From contig NZ_BJXA01000042.1 of the NCBI RefSeq assembly GCF_007990755.1, positions 1 through 64,000 of the forward strand: a stretch of 64,000 bases of DNA. The letters run 5' to 3'. The notes below the pieces were generated by a model. The model was given only the letters and a program-made list of their open reading frames with translations, did not search any database and was not told where the DNA came from. The translations under genes and the position numbers were made by a program. Source of the DNA: Nocardia ninae NBRC 108245. GTDB lineage: Bacteria; Actinomycetota; Actinomycetes; Mycobacteriales; Mycobacteriaceae. Of the stretch, positions 26,880 to 35,757 are shown piece after piece; within the stretch, counting starts at the first letter, position 1, and every line of letters begins with the position of its first letter.

Positions 26880-27131
26880 ATGCCTCAACTCTCGCGCCGC
26901 GACTGGGCGACCATGAACCTGGAAAATGTGCGTGACCAGCTGCTAGACGCGGCTGCGTTCGGGAAGTACCTGCCGCCCGAGCAGTTGGAGCACGCGGCCG
27001 GAAAGATCGGCGAAGGGCTTCGGGTCTTCCTGGAGTTGACGCCCGATCCGGTTGAGCTCGGGGACATCGAAGCCCCTGGCAGCGCGAAAGGCTGCCAGGG
27101 GCAATCGTCTATCCGAGAGTTCCACCGTTAG
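26880..27131 (+). CDS. SOS-controlled small protein, probably leaderless
   Basis: 83 residues: MPQLSRRDWATMNLENVRDQ, then a helical middle (LEHAAGKIGEGLRVFLEL) and DPVELGDIEA. No family recognised. The perfect LexA box and the -10 element immediately before the ATG mean DNA damage should switch it on, and the lack of an SD fits a leaderless start. The last 15 or so codons run through a terminator hairpin, so the natural stop region may have changed at this junction. An inducer or antirepressor role is attractive for a prophage but is inference. It converges on the late operon. Confidence 0.6.
   Translation: MPQLSRRDWATMNLENVRDQLLDAAAFGKYLPPEQLEHAAGKIGEGLRVFLELTPDPVELGDIEAPGSAKGCQGQSSIREFHR
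27045..27063 (+). repeat. VELG repeat, copy 3 (diverged)
   Basis: GATCCGGTTGAGCTCGGGG inside the SOS-controlled gene, encoding DPVELG. Two mismatches to the other copies in the first 14 bases; again a hairpin (27072-27102) follows. Confidence 0.5.
27072..27102 (-). terminator. Terminator at the end of the late operon
   Basis: A 12-bp perfect stem (GCCCCTGGCAGC / GCTGCCAGGGGC) with a 7-base loop, six bases beyond the stop of the last late gene. It can serve both strands; the T-run is poor on each. Confidence 0.75.
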
Positions 27132-27975
27132 GGACCTCGGGCTTGTAGTTGATGTGTTCGACGTCGCGAGACCAGCGGGACACGATCATCGACGACAGCC
27201 GGGTGCCGCCGCGGATCGAGCAGTACGCAGAGCTGAACGTGCCGTTGTTGACCGGGGCGTACGCGATGCCCAGCCGAACCGTCTTCCAGTGGCTCGGGGC
27301 GGCGGGGTCGGCTTCAGCTGGCATGTTGTCGATCACGAACGTGTGCGAAAACGCGCTGCTCTGAGGAAAGTTCACGCCGAACAGCCCCGACTGCTCGAAC
27401 GACATGTTCGCCATCGCATGGAACCGCCGGGCTGTGTACAGCGTGCCGTCCGCGTTGACAACCTCGATGGTGTACTGCGGCAGAATCGGGTTATAGGTCG
27501 TGACGACCGTGAAGTACGGCGGGGAGATGATCGGGATAATCGTTTGGTTCAACGTGTAGCCGGACATGGTCGCGTGGACGTCCACGCGCCACAGCCCGCC
27601 CGCCGTCAACACAATTCCGTTCGTGGCCGGATCGACCGCAGCGCGCTTCGACGGTCCGAGGGCGGTATCGAATGGCGCCACAACCCATTTCGACGGCGGG
27701 ACATCCCAGTTGTAACCCATGAACGCTGAACAGTGACCGGAGGCTGCCTTGATCAGATCGGCACGGTTACGCAGTGAGTTCTGGCCGTCGTAGTGGTCAG
27801 CCCATGTCACGGCTTGCTTCTGCCGGAACAGCCCCCACCCGTCGACCGCTTTGCCGAGGCCGGCGCGGGCCGGGTTGGCGATGGTGTCCTTGACGTTCCC
27901 GATTGTGTGCTCGCGGGCGAACTTCTCGCCGATGACGTAGGCGTTGTCCGGGGCCGGGAGGTGCGGAGTCGTCAT
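27109..27975 (-). CDS. Minor tail protein, paralogue of the upstream gene
   Basis: 288 residues, last gene of the late operon. Shares with the neighbouring 244-residue protein an N-terminal AYVIGEKFAR, a DGQ..LRNRADL segment, an FMG..W.V....WV..PFD block, AFSHTFVI, and an identical C-terminal VPNGGTLG. The centre is beta-rich, as in receptor-binding or tail-tip proteins. Position after the tape measure and holin candidates corresponds to L5 gp31-32. Overlaps the upstream stop by four bases (ATGA). Confidence 0.7.
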   Translation of the reverse strand: MTTPHLPAPDNAYVIGEKFAREHTIGNVKDTIANPARAGLGKAVDGWGLFRQKQAVTWADHYDGQNSLRNRADLIKAASGHCSAFMGYNWDVPPSKWVVAPFDTALGPSKRAAVDPATNGIVLTAGGLWRVDVHATMSGYTLNQTIIPIISPPYFTVVTTYNPILPQYTIEVVNADGTLYTARRFHAMANMSFEQSGLFGVNFPQSSAFSHTFVIDNMPAEADPAAPSHWKTVRLGIAYAPVNNGTFSSAYCSIRGGTRLSSMIVSRWSRDVEHINYKPEVPNGGTLG

Positions 27976-28706
27976 CCCAGTGTTCCCCCGTTGGGCACAG
28001 TCGGTTTCACGGCCGGGTTGTCTGTCCCGAGGTCCCAGCGGTTGACACTCAGCGCGGAGCGCAGCGTCCCGCCGTAGACGGTCGCCGAGTTCTTCGGGTG
28101 GTAGACCGAGACGGTCACGTAGTACGCATCATCGGCGGGAATCACGAACGTGTGGCTGAAAGCTGCTGTCTCCGCGCCGAGTTGGGTGATCACGATGTCG
28201 TACTCATGGGCGGTGAAGGTCTTGTTGTCGCCGACCTGCTTGACTTCTACGAGCACCGCGGCCGGGGTGGCTCCGCCGCCCCATTCTGCCGGTGCCGGAG
28301 CGAAGGTTACGTGAGCATCGCTGCGCCACAAGCCCTTTGACTTGAATCGGATTCCGTTCAGGAACTTGTCGGCACCCTTGTTCGGGCCAAGCTGCTCATC
28401 GAAGGGGAGTGTGACCCACCGCCCTCCGAGGACGTTCCACGACTTCCCCATGAACAGTGACTGATATCCGGAAACGGATTCGAGCAGATCGAGACGGTTG
28501 CCCATGTCGGTCTGGCCGTCGCGAACCGTGTCGGCCAGTTCTGCAAGGTTGTCTTTGATGCCGCCGAATTCTCCTGCGGCAGCGTTGTATTTGGTGCGAG
28601 CGGCACCGGTGATAGTCGGCAACACCGACTCTCGGGTGATGTCCCGGGAAAACTTCGACCCGATGACGTACGCCCCATCCGGCGGATTAGCACCAGGAGC
28701 CGTCAT
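27972..28706 (-). CDS. Minor tail protein, paralogue of the downstream gene
   Basis: 244 residues. AYVIGSKFSRD at the N-terminus, a helical linker with DGQTDMGNRLDLLESVSG, then a beta-rich domain containing AFSHTFVIPADDAYYVTV and the same C-terminal VPNGGTLG as the 288-residue neighbour. The pair arose by duplication and has diverged most in the middle, the region likely to contact the host. Ends in an ATGA overlap. Confidence 0.7.
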   Translation of the reverse strand: MTAPGANPPDGAYVIGSKFSRDITRESVLPTITGAARTKYNAAAGEFGGIKDNLAELADTVRDGQTDMGNRLDLLESVSGYQSLFMGKSWNVLGGRWVTLPFDEQLGPNKGADKFLNGIRFKSKGLWRSDAHVTFAPAPAEWGGGATPAAVLVEVKQVGDNKTFTAHEYDIVITQLGAETAAFSHTFVIPADDAYYVTVSVYHPKNSATVYGGTLRSALSVNRWDLGTDNPAVKPTVPNGGTLG

Positions 28707-28717
28707 GTGACGTTTCC

Positions 28718-29086
28718 TTACCTAGGTAGAGCGGTCGGGCGACGCGGCGGACGTCGGCCCGGGACGTTGTCCCTGATCCATTCGTGTAGTTCCTCGATGT
28801 GGTCGAGCGCGATCTTCAGCAGCGACTTGGTGTTGCGGTTCTCGGATTCGAGAACCGCTACCCGCGACGTGAGCGCTTCCACCTGTGAACGCAGCGGAGC
28901 GACCAGAACCACCGCAGTGTCCGCGATGATCCGGGCCGCCTCCGCGTCCACCATGCCGCCCTCCGCCTCGGTCTTGCCCGCAGCGGCCTTTACCTGCCTA
29001 CGGTTGAACCAGGCGGTCACACCGGCCCCGGCAGTGCCGGAACCGATGACCGTTGCGACCGTTTCGAGGATTCCCCCCGAGGTCAC
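28718..29086 (-). CDS. Small membrane/coiled-coil protein, holin candidate
   Basis: 122 residues from a GTG that overlaps the preceding stop (GTGA). A hydrophobic N-terminal segment (LETVATVIGSGTAGAGVTAW) is followed by a basic stop (FNRRQVK) and a 70-residue coiled coil ending in an Arg/Pro-rich tail. A single-helix protein next to another small membrane protein is the common arrangement of holin pairs in actinophages. Function inferred from topology and position. Confidence 0.55.
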   Translation of the reverse strand: MTSGGILETVATVIGSGTAGAGVTAWFNRRQVKAAAGKTEAEGGMVDAEAARIIADTAVVLVAPLRSQVEALTSRVAVLESENRNTKSLLKIALDHIEELHEWIRDNVPGRRPPRRPTALPR

Positions 29087-29286
29087 ACCTTCTCTACGGG
29101 CGTCACAGCCGGCCGGATCCACAGACCCGCCAACAGCGGCGACACCAGGGCGTAACCCTGTGTCGCGAAGTCGATCCACGCGGTATCAACCGCCTTGCCA
29201 GCCGCTACAGCCACGATCGCCGACACCGCGACCAGCAGACCGCGGATCAGCGCGGGCTCCGGGATGCGTGCAAAAGTCTCAGCCAT
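29083..29286 (-). CDS. Small membrane protein, holin candidate
   Basis: 67 residues with two hydrophobic helices (IRGLLVAVSAIVAVAAG and ALVSPLLAGLWI) joined by an acidic turn, a class II holin layout. Translationally coupled to the single-helix protein downstream. The lysin genes lie far away upstream of the terminase, as in L5-type phages, so holin assignment rests on topology alone. Confidence 0.55.
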   Translation of the reverse strand: MAETFARIPEPALIRGLLVAVSAIVAVAAGKAVDTAWIDFATQGYALVSPLLAGLWIRPAVTPVEKV

Positions 29287-29293
29287 TCCAACC

Positions 29294-29695
29294 TCACTTC
29301 AATTCGATAGCGTGATCCCGCTCCGGAGTTGGGTCCGGGATCATTCCAGCCGCCCGGTACTGGGCGATCATCGCCGCATTCTCAGCGGCAGTTAGTGACT
29401 CGATATCGGGGATAACCCGAGTCTCGGGTGCGGGTGTGTCGATCGGCACCCAGGCCGACGACGCGTTCCACTGCGACTGTGGACCGGCCGCAGGCTTCTG
29501 GAACTTCTTCACCTGGAGTTCCGGATGGTGCCGAAACCCAAGCTCGTACAGATGTTTTGACCATCCACGGAGAATGTCCGGGTGGGTCACCATCGGCGCA
29601 CCGCCGACGTTCGGCAGATGGATCAAAGCCCAGAGCGCATGTTCCTCCGGGCTTTCCACATCGCAGTTGTCTTGGCTCGGAATACCGACGCTCAC
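29294..29695 (-). CDS. Phage gene 29-type protein (DUF2744-like)
   Basis: 133 residues beginning SVGIPSQDNCDVESPEEHAL with WALIHLPNVGGAPMVTHPD and WSKHLYELGFRHHPE. This matches the recalled pattern of L5 gp29 relatives (GIP...NCD...PE...W...LP...GAP...WS.HL...G). Encoded among minor tail genes. The C-terminus is a short helical tail. GTG start overlaps the upstream stop (GTGA). Confidence 0.75.
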   Translation of the reverse strand: MSVGIPSQDNCDVESPEEHALWALIHLPNVGGAPMVTHPDILRGWSKHLYELGFRHHPELQVKKFQKPAAGPQSQWNASSAWVPIDTPAPETRVIPDIESLTAAENAAMIAQYRAAGMIPDPTPERDHAIELK

Positions 29696-31335
29696 ACAAC
29701 CCCTAGCTGCTGTAGTGCTGACAGAATGTCTCGTAGCTGATCGAACGCGGCCATCATCGGGTCTTCTGGTTCACGATGGCCGATATCTATTTGCCAGCCA
29801 GACGGCCCGTCCGAGGTGTACTCATACGAAATCTTGGTGACGCGCTCGACGTACACCAGGTTTTCCGGCATCCCCAAAACCGTTGTGCCGACTCGGTCTC
29901 CTAGCCAAAAATCCCCTTGGCCTTGATCACCTAACCGGTATGGCACCGAATCAGCGATCTTTACCGAATGAGCAGTTCTCCGGCGCGACGCCCAGAGGCC
30001 AGCGCGGAGGGCCACCAAAGCGGCCAAGGTATAGGCGCGGTCCCCGCCCCCGGACCCCCATCGCTCGTAGTAGTGGGTCCAGCCCAATTCTTGTGCCCGG
30101 GGGACGTCCTGCCACGATTGAAATGCGGCGACCACGTCGGTATACAAAGGCCGCAAGATCATTTCAACGGCCGAGCCAATTTGTGATTGAGTGATCAAAG
30201 ACCCAAGGAATCCGGCCACCGCAATGATCGTTGCCCCCAGGGCCTCATTCACGCCGGGGGCGGAATGACCACCGATGACTACCTTTGTATCAGTGGCCTC
30301 GTAGTAAATAAACTCAGACGACTCGATACCGGTATATGGAGACTCTTCGAACACAACCCAGGGAGCCTCGGCCATGGTGCCGCGGAAGGTCGGATCGTAG
30401 TACTCATCTGGGAAGTTCGGGTTCGCGACGAAGTCGCGGTTCTCGGTGAGGCCATTGGACCCGATCGAGGTAACCATACGAACCAGGCCATTGATCAGAT
30501 CGCCGTCAAAGCTCGTACCATTCGTCCAGGCGCTTTTGTCTTCGATGCCGAACACGAGGCACCCAGGCTTCAGCTTGGCACCCGGCCATGGAGGGGGATC
30601 GCCGGGCAGATACCGGCGTGCTTCGATGTGGAGTTGGCCGTCCTGAAGGATTTGCTTGGCGACATCGTGGAACGGTTTGAATCGAGAGAACACGAGCGCG
30701 AAAACGGATCGGTCGTTGAGAATCGAGAACGGCTTGACCACCATCGACCACGTTGTCTGATCGAAGTTGAACCATTTCGACGGATCGAGCGGATCGTCCG
30801 GAAGTGACCACCACGATCCTTCTTTTCTCATGACGGCGAAAAGAAGGGTTATACACAAACTCCACCGCGCAGGCCCAAACGCGGCCCATATTTTCGGGAA
30901 TTGCAGCTCCGGGGGGAGCCAAGGGTTCGAAAATATAATCAGGTGCTTGAGGTGCTCATAATCATGGAGAAATGACACCTCAAGGTAGGTCCGGCCGTCT
31001 TTTTCTTTGACGACCTTGTAGTTGTCCATGGCGCCGGACCAACGCGCGCCCTGTTTATCGAACGTCACCATCACGTTCTTTTTTTGGCGTCCCCGGTGGT
31101 TGATGATCCATTTCGCGATGTAGTGCGACAGGGACAGCTTGAGGTAGGCGGTGCCGGTGTCGTTCTCGACAAAGGTGAACCCGTGGGCTAATTCGCCGAC
31201 TACTTCACCGAACAGGCGCATGTCGCCGTCCCAGATCCGGATCAGTGCCTTGCGAAGCCGATCCTGGACCCACTGCGCCTTACGAGCTTGGATCTGCCGG
31301 TGGACCTCGTTGAGGTCGACAATGGTTGACTTCAC
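29692..31335 (-). CDS. Minor tail protein (Gp37/Gp28-like)
   Basis: 547 residues from a GTG that overlaps the distal tail gene stop (GTGA at 31332-31335). Starts KSTIVDLNEVHRQIQARKAQW, followed by WDGDMRLFGEV and a long beta-rich body with LSHYIAKWIINHRGR; the C-terminal third has VGTTVLGMPENLVYVERVTK. It matches the pattern of large minor tail proteins (Gp37-like) that follow the distal tail protein in Rhodococcus and Mycobacterium siphophages. Likely part of the baseplate hub. Confidence 0.75.
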   Translation of the reverse strand: MKSTIVDLNEVHRQIQARKAQWVQDRLRKALIRIWDGDMRLFGEVVGELAHGFTFVENDTGTAYLKLSLSHYIAKWIINHRGRQKKNVMVTFDKQGARWSGAMDNYKVVKEKDGRTYLEVSFLHDYEHLKHLIIFSNPWLPPELQFPKIWAAFGPARWSLCITLLFAVMRKEGSWWSLPDDPLDPSKWFNFDQTTWSMVVKPFSILNDRSVFALVFSRFKPFHDVAKQILQDGQLHIEARRYLPGDPPPWPGAKLKPGCLVFGIEDKSAWTNGTSFDGDLINGLVRMVTSIGSNGLTENRDFVANPNFPDEYYDPTFRGTMAEAPWVVFEESPYTGIESSEFIYYEATDTKVVIGGHSAPGVNEALGATIIAVAGFLGSLITQSQIGSAVEMILRPLYTDVVAAFQSWQDVPRAQELGWTHYYERWGSGGGDRAYTLAALVALRAGLWASRRRTAHSVKIADSVPYRLGDQGQGDFWLGDRVGTTVLGMPENLVYVERVTKISYEYTSDGPSGWQIDIGHREPEDPMMAAFDQLRDILSALQQLGVV

Positions 31336-32216
31336 CAGAGCCCCCACGGGCGACTCCACGGCCTTTTGAGGCGGAGCTGGATCTTCGCGCCGACCGGGGC
31401 TTGTGCGATGGTGACGGGCAGCTGGGCTTTGCGCGTGTAGGGCGGGATCGGGTGGCGGAACCGCACACCGGCCATCCGTGCCCACACCTGAGAGCCCGAC
31501 CACGACACGATCTGCGGGGATCGAGGGTCGACATCGACCTCGATGTCCTCGCCCTCAATGAGGCTCGGCATGACAATCCGCCGGGCGCCGAAATCATCGC
31601 TGTGCCAGGAGAAGTCCGGCAGGACGACTCGCGACGGTGCCGACACCAGCCACATCGGCCAGACCGGTTGATCGGTCGGATTGAGCTCGGCGAGGTCGAA
31701 CTCATGGGTCACCGCGGCCGGATTGACGTCTCCGTCCTTGATGAGAGGCGTAGTCGTCAGGTCGCGGTCGAGAACCCATTCGTGGACGCTCTCTTCGCCG
31801 TACCAGAACGGGTCTCCGGCGATGACCGTCATCAACGTGAGGTTGAGCGGGTTCAGCGTCGGGTCGGTCGACATGTCGACCAGCGGCGATTCCCCCAGCC
31901 GAACCGAGAGGTAACGCCGGCCGGAATCGGTGGTCACCCACAGCTTGCAATCCCGCTCGAACGACCAGGCTTTACGCCACTCGCTGTCGCGGTCCAGCCA
32001 CGTCCGGCCGGGCTCTGGATCGTTCAGGATCTCGACGCCGAACACGATGTCTCGGCGCATGATCTTGTGCGCCAGGTATCGAGCGCCCGGCAGGTTCGCC
32101 GGTTCCTCCCACACCGTTCGCACGGGTGGGTCGTAGATTCCGTCTAGAGAAGTCCCGAGGTAGACGCCTTTATCCCCGGCGTCGGGGCCAGCGAGCGTGA
32201 ACGTTTCACCGTTCAC
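31332..32216 (-). CDS. Distal tail / minor tail protein
   Basis: 294 residues from the first ordinary start codon (GTG at 32216); the frame is open and looks coding for another nine to eleven codons (I-E-I-E-T-V-V-E-L-E-G), reaching the tape-measure stop at 32246. GGGAG stands six bases before an ATC at 32243, so an unusual start is possible. Contains GPDAGDKGVYLGTSLDGIYD, HKIMRRDIVFGVEI and DPFWYGEE, the usual marks of the actinophage protein encoded next to the tape measure. Forms the ring below the tail tube. Confidence 0.75.
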   Translation of the reverse strand: MNGETFTLAGPDAGDKGVYLGTSLDGIYDPPVRTVWEEPANLPGARYLAHKIMRRDIVFGVEILNDPEPGRTWLDRDSEWRKAWSFERDCKLWVTTDSGRRYLSVRLGESPLVDMSTDPTLNPLNLTLMTVIAGDPFWYGEESVHEWVLDRDLTTTPLIKDGDVNPAAVTHEFDLAELNPTDQPVWPMWLVSAPSRVVLPDFSWHSDDFGARRIVMPSLIEGEDIEVDVDPRSPQIVSWSGSQVWARMAGVRFRHPIPPYTRKAQLPVTIAQAPVGAKIQLRLKRPWSRPWGLW

Positions 32217-32245
32217 GCCCTCCAGCTCGACTACAGTTTCGATTT

Positions 32246-35200
32246 CTATCTCCCGAGGTATTGGGATTTCTCTCGGGTCTTGCGGTTGCGTTCCATCGCG
32301 TTCACCTCCTCTACGGAGGACACGTTGTAAACGATCTTTGCTCCCTGTTCGAAGAGCTGAGGGAGGAAACCGGACCCATTGATCCCGAGATCAGACAAGA
32401 ATTGCTGCTTGGTGGACTCCATGAAGTCCTTGGGAATATCGTTGAACTTCGCCTGCTCGGCGGCCTTGTCCCATTTGCCGCCGATATCTTCGAAGCCGAA
32501 TGCCTCACCGATCTGGTTTGCGGCAGCGCGAAGGGTTTTCTGTAGGACTGTCAGCCCGTCTTCGACACCTTCATTCAGATTCAGGGCCAGCTCTTTGCCC
32601 TTGCTCTTCATCTGATCGGTAGGAATGGCACGCTCGATCTGCTTGGAGAACTCAGCCTTGACGGCAGGGCCGTTCTCGGCAACTCCGGCGGTGAGTTGTT
32701 CGGTGGCTGATTTCTTGGTCTTCTTCGCCGTGTCCGAAATTTGCTTACCAGCGTTATCGATGGCCCCGACCATGATGATCAAGCCCAATTGTCCGGTGTC
32801 TCCGAACACTTCCTTTGCGGCCTGCATGAGTTGGGTCGCCGCGTTAACGATCGATTTTTGCTGGTCGGTCATTCCCTCAGCGAATGCTTCGCCTACCGAT
32901 TGGCCCGAATACAGAACCCAGCCTTGCCCCGAGAAGGGGCCTTCTTTCGCGGGCGAGAACGGAAAGAGATCGCGAATTGCGCTTAGCCCACTCTGAACCG
33001 CGCCCTTCGCTGACTCGAACGCGCTATTGATGCCGCGGATGAAGCCGTCTATCAAAGCTTTACCTGATTCGACCAGGTAGCTACCGATATCGCCGAGGGC
33101 GTCTTTCGCTTTCTGCGGAAGATCCCGGAACCATTGCGTAAAGTTGTCGGCTGCGTCCATCAGGAACGTCAGCCAGCGCTCAAGGGTCCGTCCGAGGAAG
33201 TTGGTGGTTTCGTTCCAGGCGGCTTCCCAGTCGCCGGTGAAGATCGCTTTCCAGGTGCGGAAGGTCGTCACAAGCCCGTCGAGGACTGTGCCGACTATTC
33301 CCTTGATCAGGTCGAACACTGTCGACACGACCGTCAGCAGAAATTCGATTGCCGGGACGGCTACAGTGAGAATCGTGCTTGCGAAAGCGCCGATATGCGG
33401 TAGGGCGCGAGTGAACCAGTCAAGAAACTGGATCAAGTAGGGAAGAATCGCGATTACGATATCGAGTAGCTTCGGAAGCACCTCGCTGATCAGCTTCTCG
33501 AAAATCGGTGTCAGTTGCGGAAGTAGCTGGATCATTTGATTGACCCATGCCTCGGCGAATTCGACCAATTTTGGAATCAGCGGTTCGAGCTTGACCAGAA
33601 AATCGGCGAAAACCTTGACTAACTGAACAAACAGCGGCATAATTTGCGGAAGCGATTTGGCTAGCCCGTCAGCGAAAACTACCGCCAATTGGGCGAGCCC
33701 GGAAACGAGCCCAGGCAGAATCGGAGCCAAAGCATCGATCGCCTGAGCGAAACCGGTTCCAAGCGAGACCGCGATTTTGCTGAACGCCTCGGTCAATTTT
33801 GGCAGGCTGGGCTCCAACGCCTTGAAGGCGGGCAGCAGGGCATTATTCAGGCTCGTCGCAATGGGGTCGAGAAATTGCCCGAAAATTCGAATGGCTTCGA
33901 CCAATCCGTTCCCGAGCAGATCCATCAATTTAGTCAGTGACGGTGTCATTTTCTCGAGGATCGGCCCCAGTGAATCGAAAATCTGCGATCCGATATTGAG
34001 CAAATTCGAAGCGAAAGACGTGAAAAGAGGCTCGGTCCGCTCGAAAAAATCTCCGAAAGACGCCATGAAGTCGCCGAGCGGCTTTCCAATTGTGCCCATG
34101 GCGCGGGCGCCAGCCTCGAACAATTTATTGAACATGACACCGAGGCCGTCGAAAGTCTGCGAAAGCCCGGTGAACATCTGATCGAAAGTTCCGTCAGAGG
34201 TGAGCCGCTGAATCAGGGCGTTGAAGTCCTGACCGAATTTATTGAGCGACCCCGAAAGTTTGCCGAAGTTGCTCGCACCGGACTCGGCCATCGTCAGGAA
34301 CGCCGACGTCATGTCGACGGTGAAGCCGGTCAGCTGGCTGAAGAACTGTCCGGTCTTGGTGAGGATGGTTTCGATCTGCGCCATACCGCGCGCCGAGGTC
34401 ACGACGTCGGTGAAGCCCTGTGCCATGTCGGACAGCCCGTTGACCGTCGCCTTCAGGCCCCGGTCCAGGACGTCGAAGATTCCGGAGTCCTTGATCTGCT
34501 GGAAGATCGGGGAGAGCCGGTTTTCCCACTCTTGCGACAACGACGCCTTCAAGGCGTCGATCTCGGGACGCAATGTTTGGGCTGCACGTTTGATGCCGTC
34601 CATGCCCAGTGCGATGGCGGCGAACGCCGCGCCAGCGGCAGAGACCAACGCCGGGATACTGCCGAGCAGTCCCACGATCAGACCCAGGCCGGGGGAGGCA
34701 ATCGCCGCGACCAGCAACAGGATTCGGCCCAGGGTGAAGAACCCTCGGCGGATCTTGGTGATCGAGGTGTTGAACGAGTTGGTAATTCTGTTGTCGATGT
34801 CGTCGCCGACGCGGCGCACGTTCTCGCGATGCCGGTCGACCTCACGGTCGACTTCGCGCCACTGCTCGCCATAACGGCGGACGCGTTCGATCTGGTCTTC
34901 GATGTCGCGCCGCAGCCGCGCCATGGCTTCTGGGTCCATGTCAGCGCCGAACCGCATACGCGTGGCGCCCTCGGCTTCTCCGATGAGGCGGTGCAGCTCG
35001 CGCCGCAGCAGGTCACCGTCCGGGGTGAGCGGAATCCGAGCCCCTGCCGCGCGGGCGGCCTGGCCCAACTCGCGCCGCATCCGGTTCATGAACTCGCGGT
35101 CGAAGTCCGGCTCGACAGGAACAGGAACGCGCGGCCGTTGCCGGGTGTTGCCCACCGCGTCTTCGAATCCGCGGGTGTCGGGTACCACCCGGACGCGGAT

Positions 35201-35317
35201 TCGTAGGGTCCGCTCCATCCGCTCGATGAAGCGGTCCAGGCTCTTGCGGAAACCGTCTGTATTAGGAACGACGCGGACTGAGATCCGGTCGACCTCTGTG
35301 CCTCCCGGCCCGGCCAT
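32246..35317 (-). CDS. Tape measure protein
   Basis: 1023 residues, the longest phage gene here. The N-terminal 300 residues are Arg-rich with coiled coils and two similar V-R-V-V-P-[ND]-T repeats (ISVRVVPNTDGFRKSL and IRVRVVPDTRGFEDAV). A hydrophobic stretch follows (LVAAIASPGLGLIVGLLG), then long amphipathic helices, and a C-terminal LFPFSPAKEGPFSGQGW typical of tape measures. By the usual 0.15 nm per residue the tail would be about 150 nm. No peptidase motif was noticed. Confidence 0.92.
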   Translation of the reverse strand: MAGPGGTEVDRISVRVVPNTDGFRKSLDRFIERMERTLRIRVRVVPDTRGFEDAVGNTRQRPRVPVPVEPDFDREFMNRMRRELGQAARAAGARIPLTPDGDLLRRELHRLIGEAEGATRMRFGADMDPEAMARLRRDIEDQIERVRRYGEQWREVDREVDRHRENVRRVGDDIDNRITNSFNTSITKIRRGFFTLGRILLLVAAIASPGLGLIVGLLGSIPALVSAAGAAFAAIALGMDGIKRAAQTLRPEIDALKASLSQEWENRLSPIFQQIKDSGIFDVLDRGLKATVNGLSDMAQGFTDVVTSARGMAQIETILTKTGQFFSQLTGFTVDMTSAFLTMAESGASNFGKLSGSLNKFGQDFNALIQRLTSDGTFDQMFTGLSQTFDGLGVMFNKLFEAGARAMGTIGKPLGDFMASFGDFFERTEPLFTSFASNLLNIGSQIFDSLGPILEKMTPSLTKLMDLLGNGLVEAIRIFGQFLDPIATSLNNALLPAFKALEPSLPKLTEAFSKIAVSLGTGFAQAIDALAPILPGLVSGLAQLAVVFADGLAKSLPQIMPLFVQLVKVFADFLVKLEPLIPKLVEFAEAWVNQMIQLLPQLTPIFEKLISEVLPKLLDIVIAILPYLIQFLDWFTRALPHIGAFASTILTVAVPAIEFLLTVVSTVFDLIKGIVGTVLDGLVTTFRTWKAIFTGDWEAAWNETTNFLGRTLERWLTFLMDAADNFTQWFRDLPQKAKDALGDIGSYLVESGKALIDGFIRGINSAFESAKGAVQSGLSAIRDLFPFSPAKEGPFSGQGWVLYSGQSVGEAFAEGMTDQQKSIVNAATQLMQAAKEVFGDTGQLGLIIMVGAIDNAGKQISDTAKKTKKSATEQLTAGVAENGPAVKAEFSKQIERAIPTDQMKSKGKELALNLNEGVEDGLTVLQKTLRAAANQIGEAFGFEDIGGKWDKAAEQAKFNDIPKDFMESTKQQFLSDLGINGSGFLPQLFEQGAKIVYNVSSVEEVNAMERNRKTREKSQYLGR

Positions 35318-35325
35318 GCGTACTC

Positions 35326-35757
35326 CTAACCGGAGCTGGCAGCGGTCCTAGCGCGGCGCATCAGCTCGGCGAACTGGTTTGGTTTCGAGGTCCGCCGGGT
35401 TTCTGCCTCCGGCGTCGGAATCGGTTCCGGCGGTGCGGGTCTGCGCTTCGCGTGAGCCGAGATGTAGAGGTAGGACAGTTCGCGTATCGCGTTGACCTGA
35501 GCGACCGCGAGATAGCGGTCCTCGTCCCACCCTCTGTATTGCGGGCCACCCCGCCATGCCGCGACGAAGGCGGCATCGTGCGGCAGGTGCGCTATCAGCG
35601 CCATACACCGCCGCGGACTGAGCCCGGATCCGGCGACGAAGATGTCTCGAAGGTCCAGGCCGTAGTGATGCTGGAAGTCGGCTAGAAGCTCCTCGCCGTA
35701 CCTGTCGATCAGGCCGGCGAGTTCGAGGCTTCCCCCGGCGAGGTGGCCTCCATCCAC
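35326..35757 (-). CDS. Tail assembly chaperone, frameshifted C-terminal part
   Basis: Open frame that overlaps the end of the upstream chaperone gene by 49 bases in the -1 frame. It has no convincing SD of its own and contains ELLADFQHHYGLDLRDIF and WDEDRYLAVAQVNAIRELSY, typical of the second half of tail assembly chaperones. Expected to be made only as a -1 frameshift fusion with the 119-residue upstream product. Immediately precedes the tape measure gene, which is the rule in siphophages. Confidence 0.85.
   Translation of the reverse strand: MDGGHLAGGSLELAGLIDRYGEELLADFQHHYGLDLRDIFVAGSGLSPRRCMALIAHLPHDAAFVAAWRGGPQYRGWDEDRYLAVAQVNAIRELSYLYISAHAKRRPAPPEPIPTPEAETRRTSKPNQFAELMRRARTAASSG

Noticed and set aside
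27453-27462. GTTGACA-like sites inside late genes (for example near 27455, 28042 and 40229) as stoperators
   Set aside because: They match only the seven-base core and lie in coding sequence; without a genome-wide scan they cannot be separated from chance.
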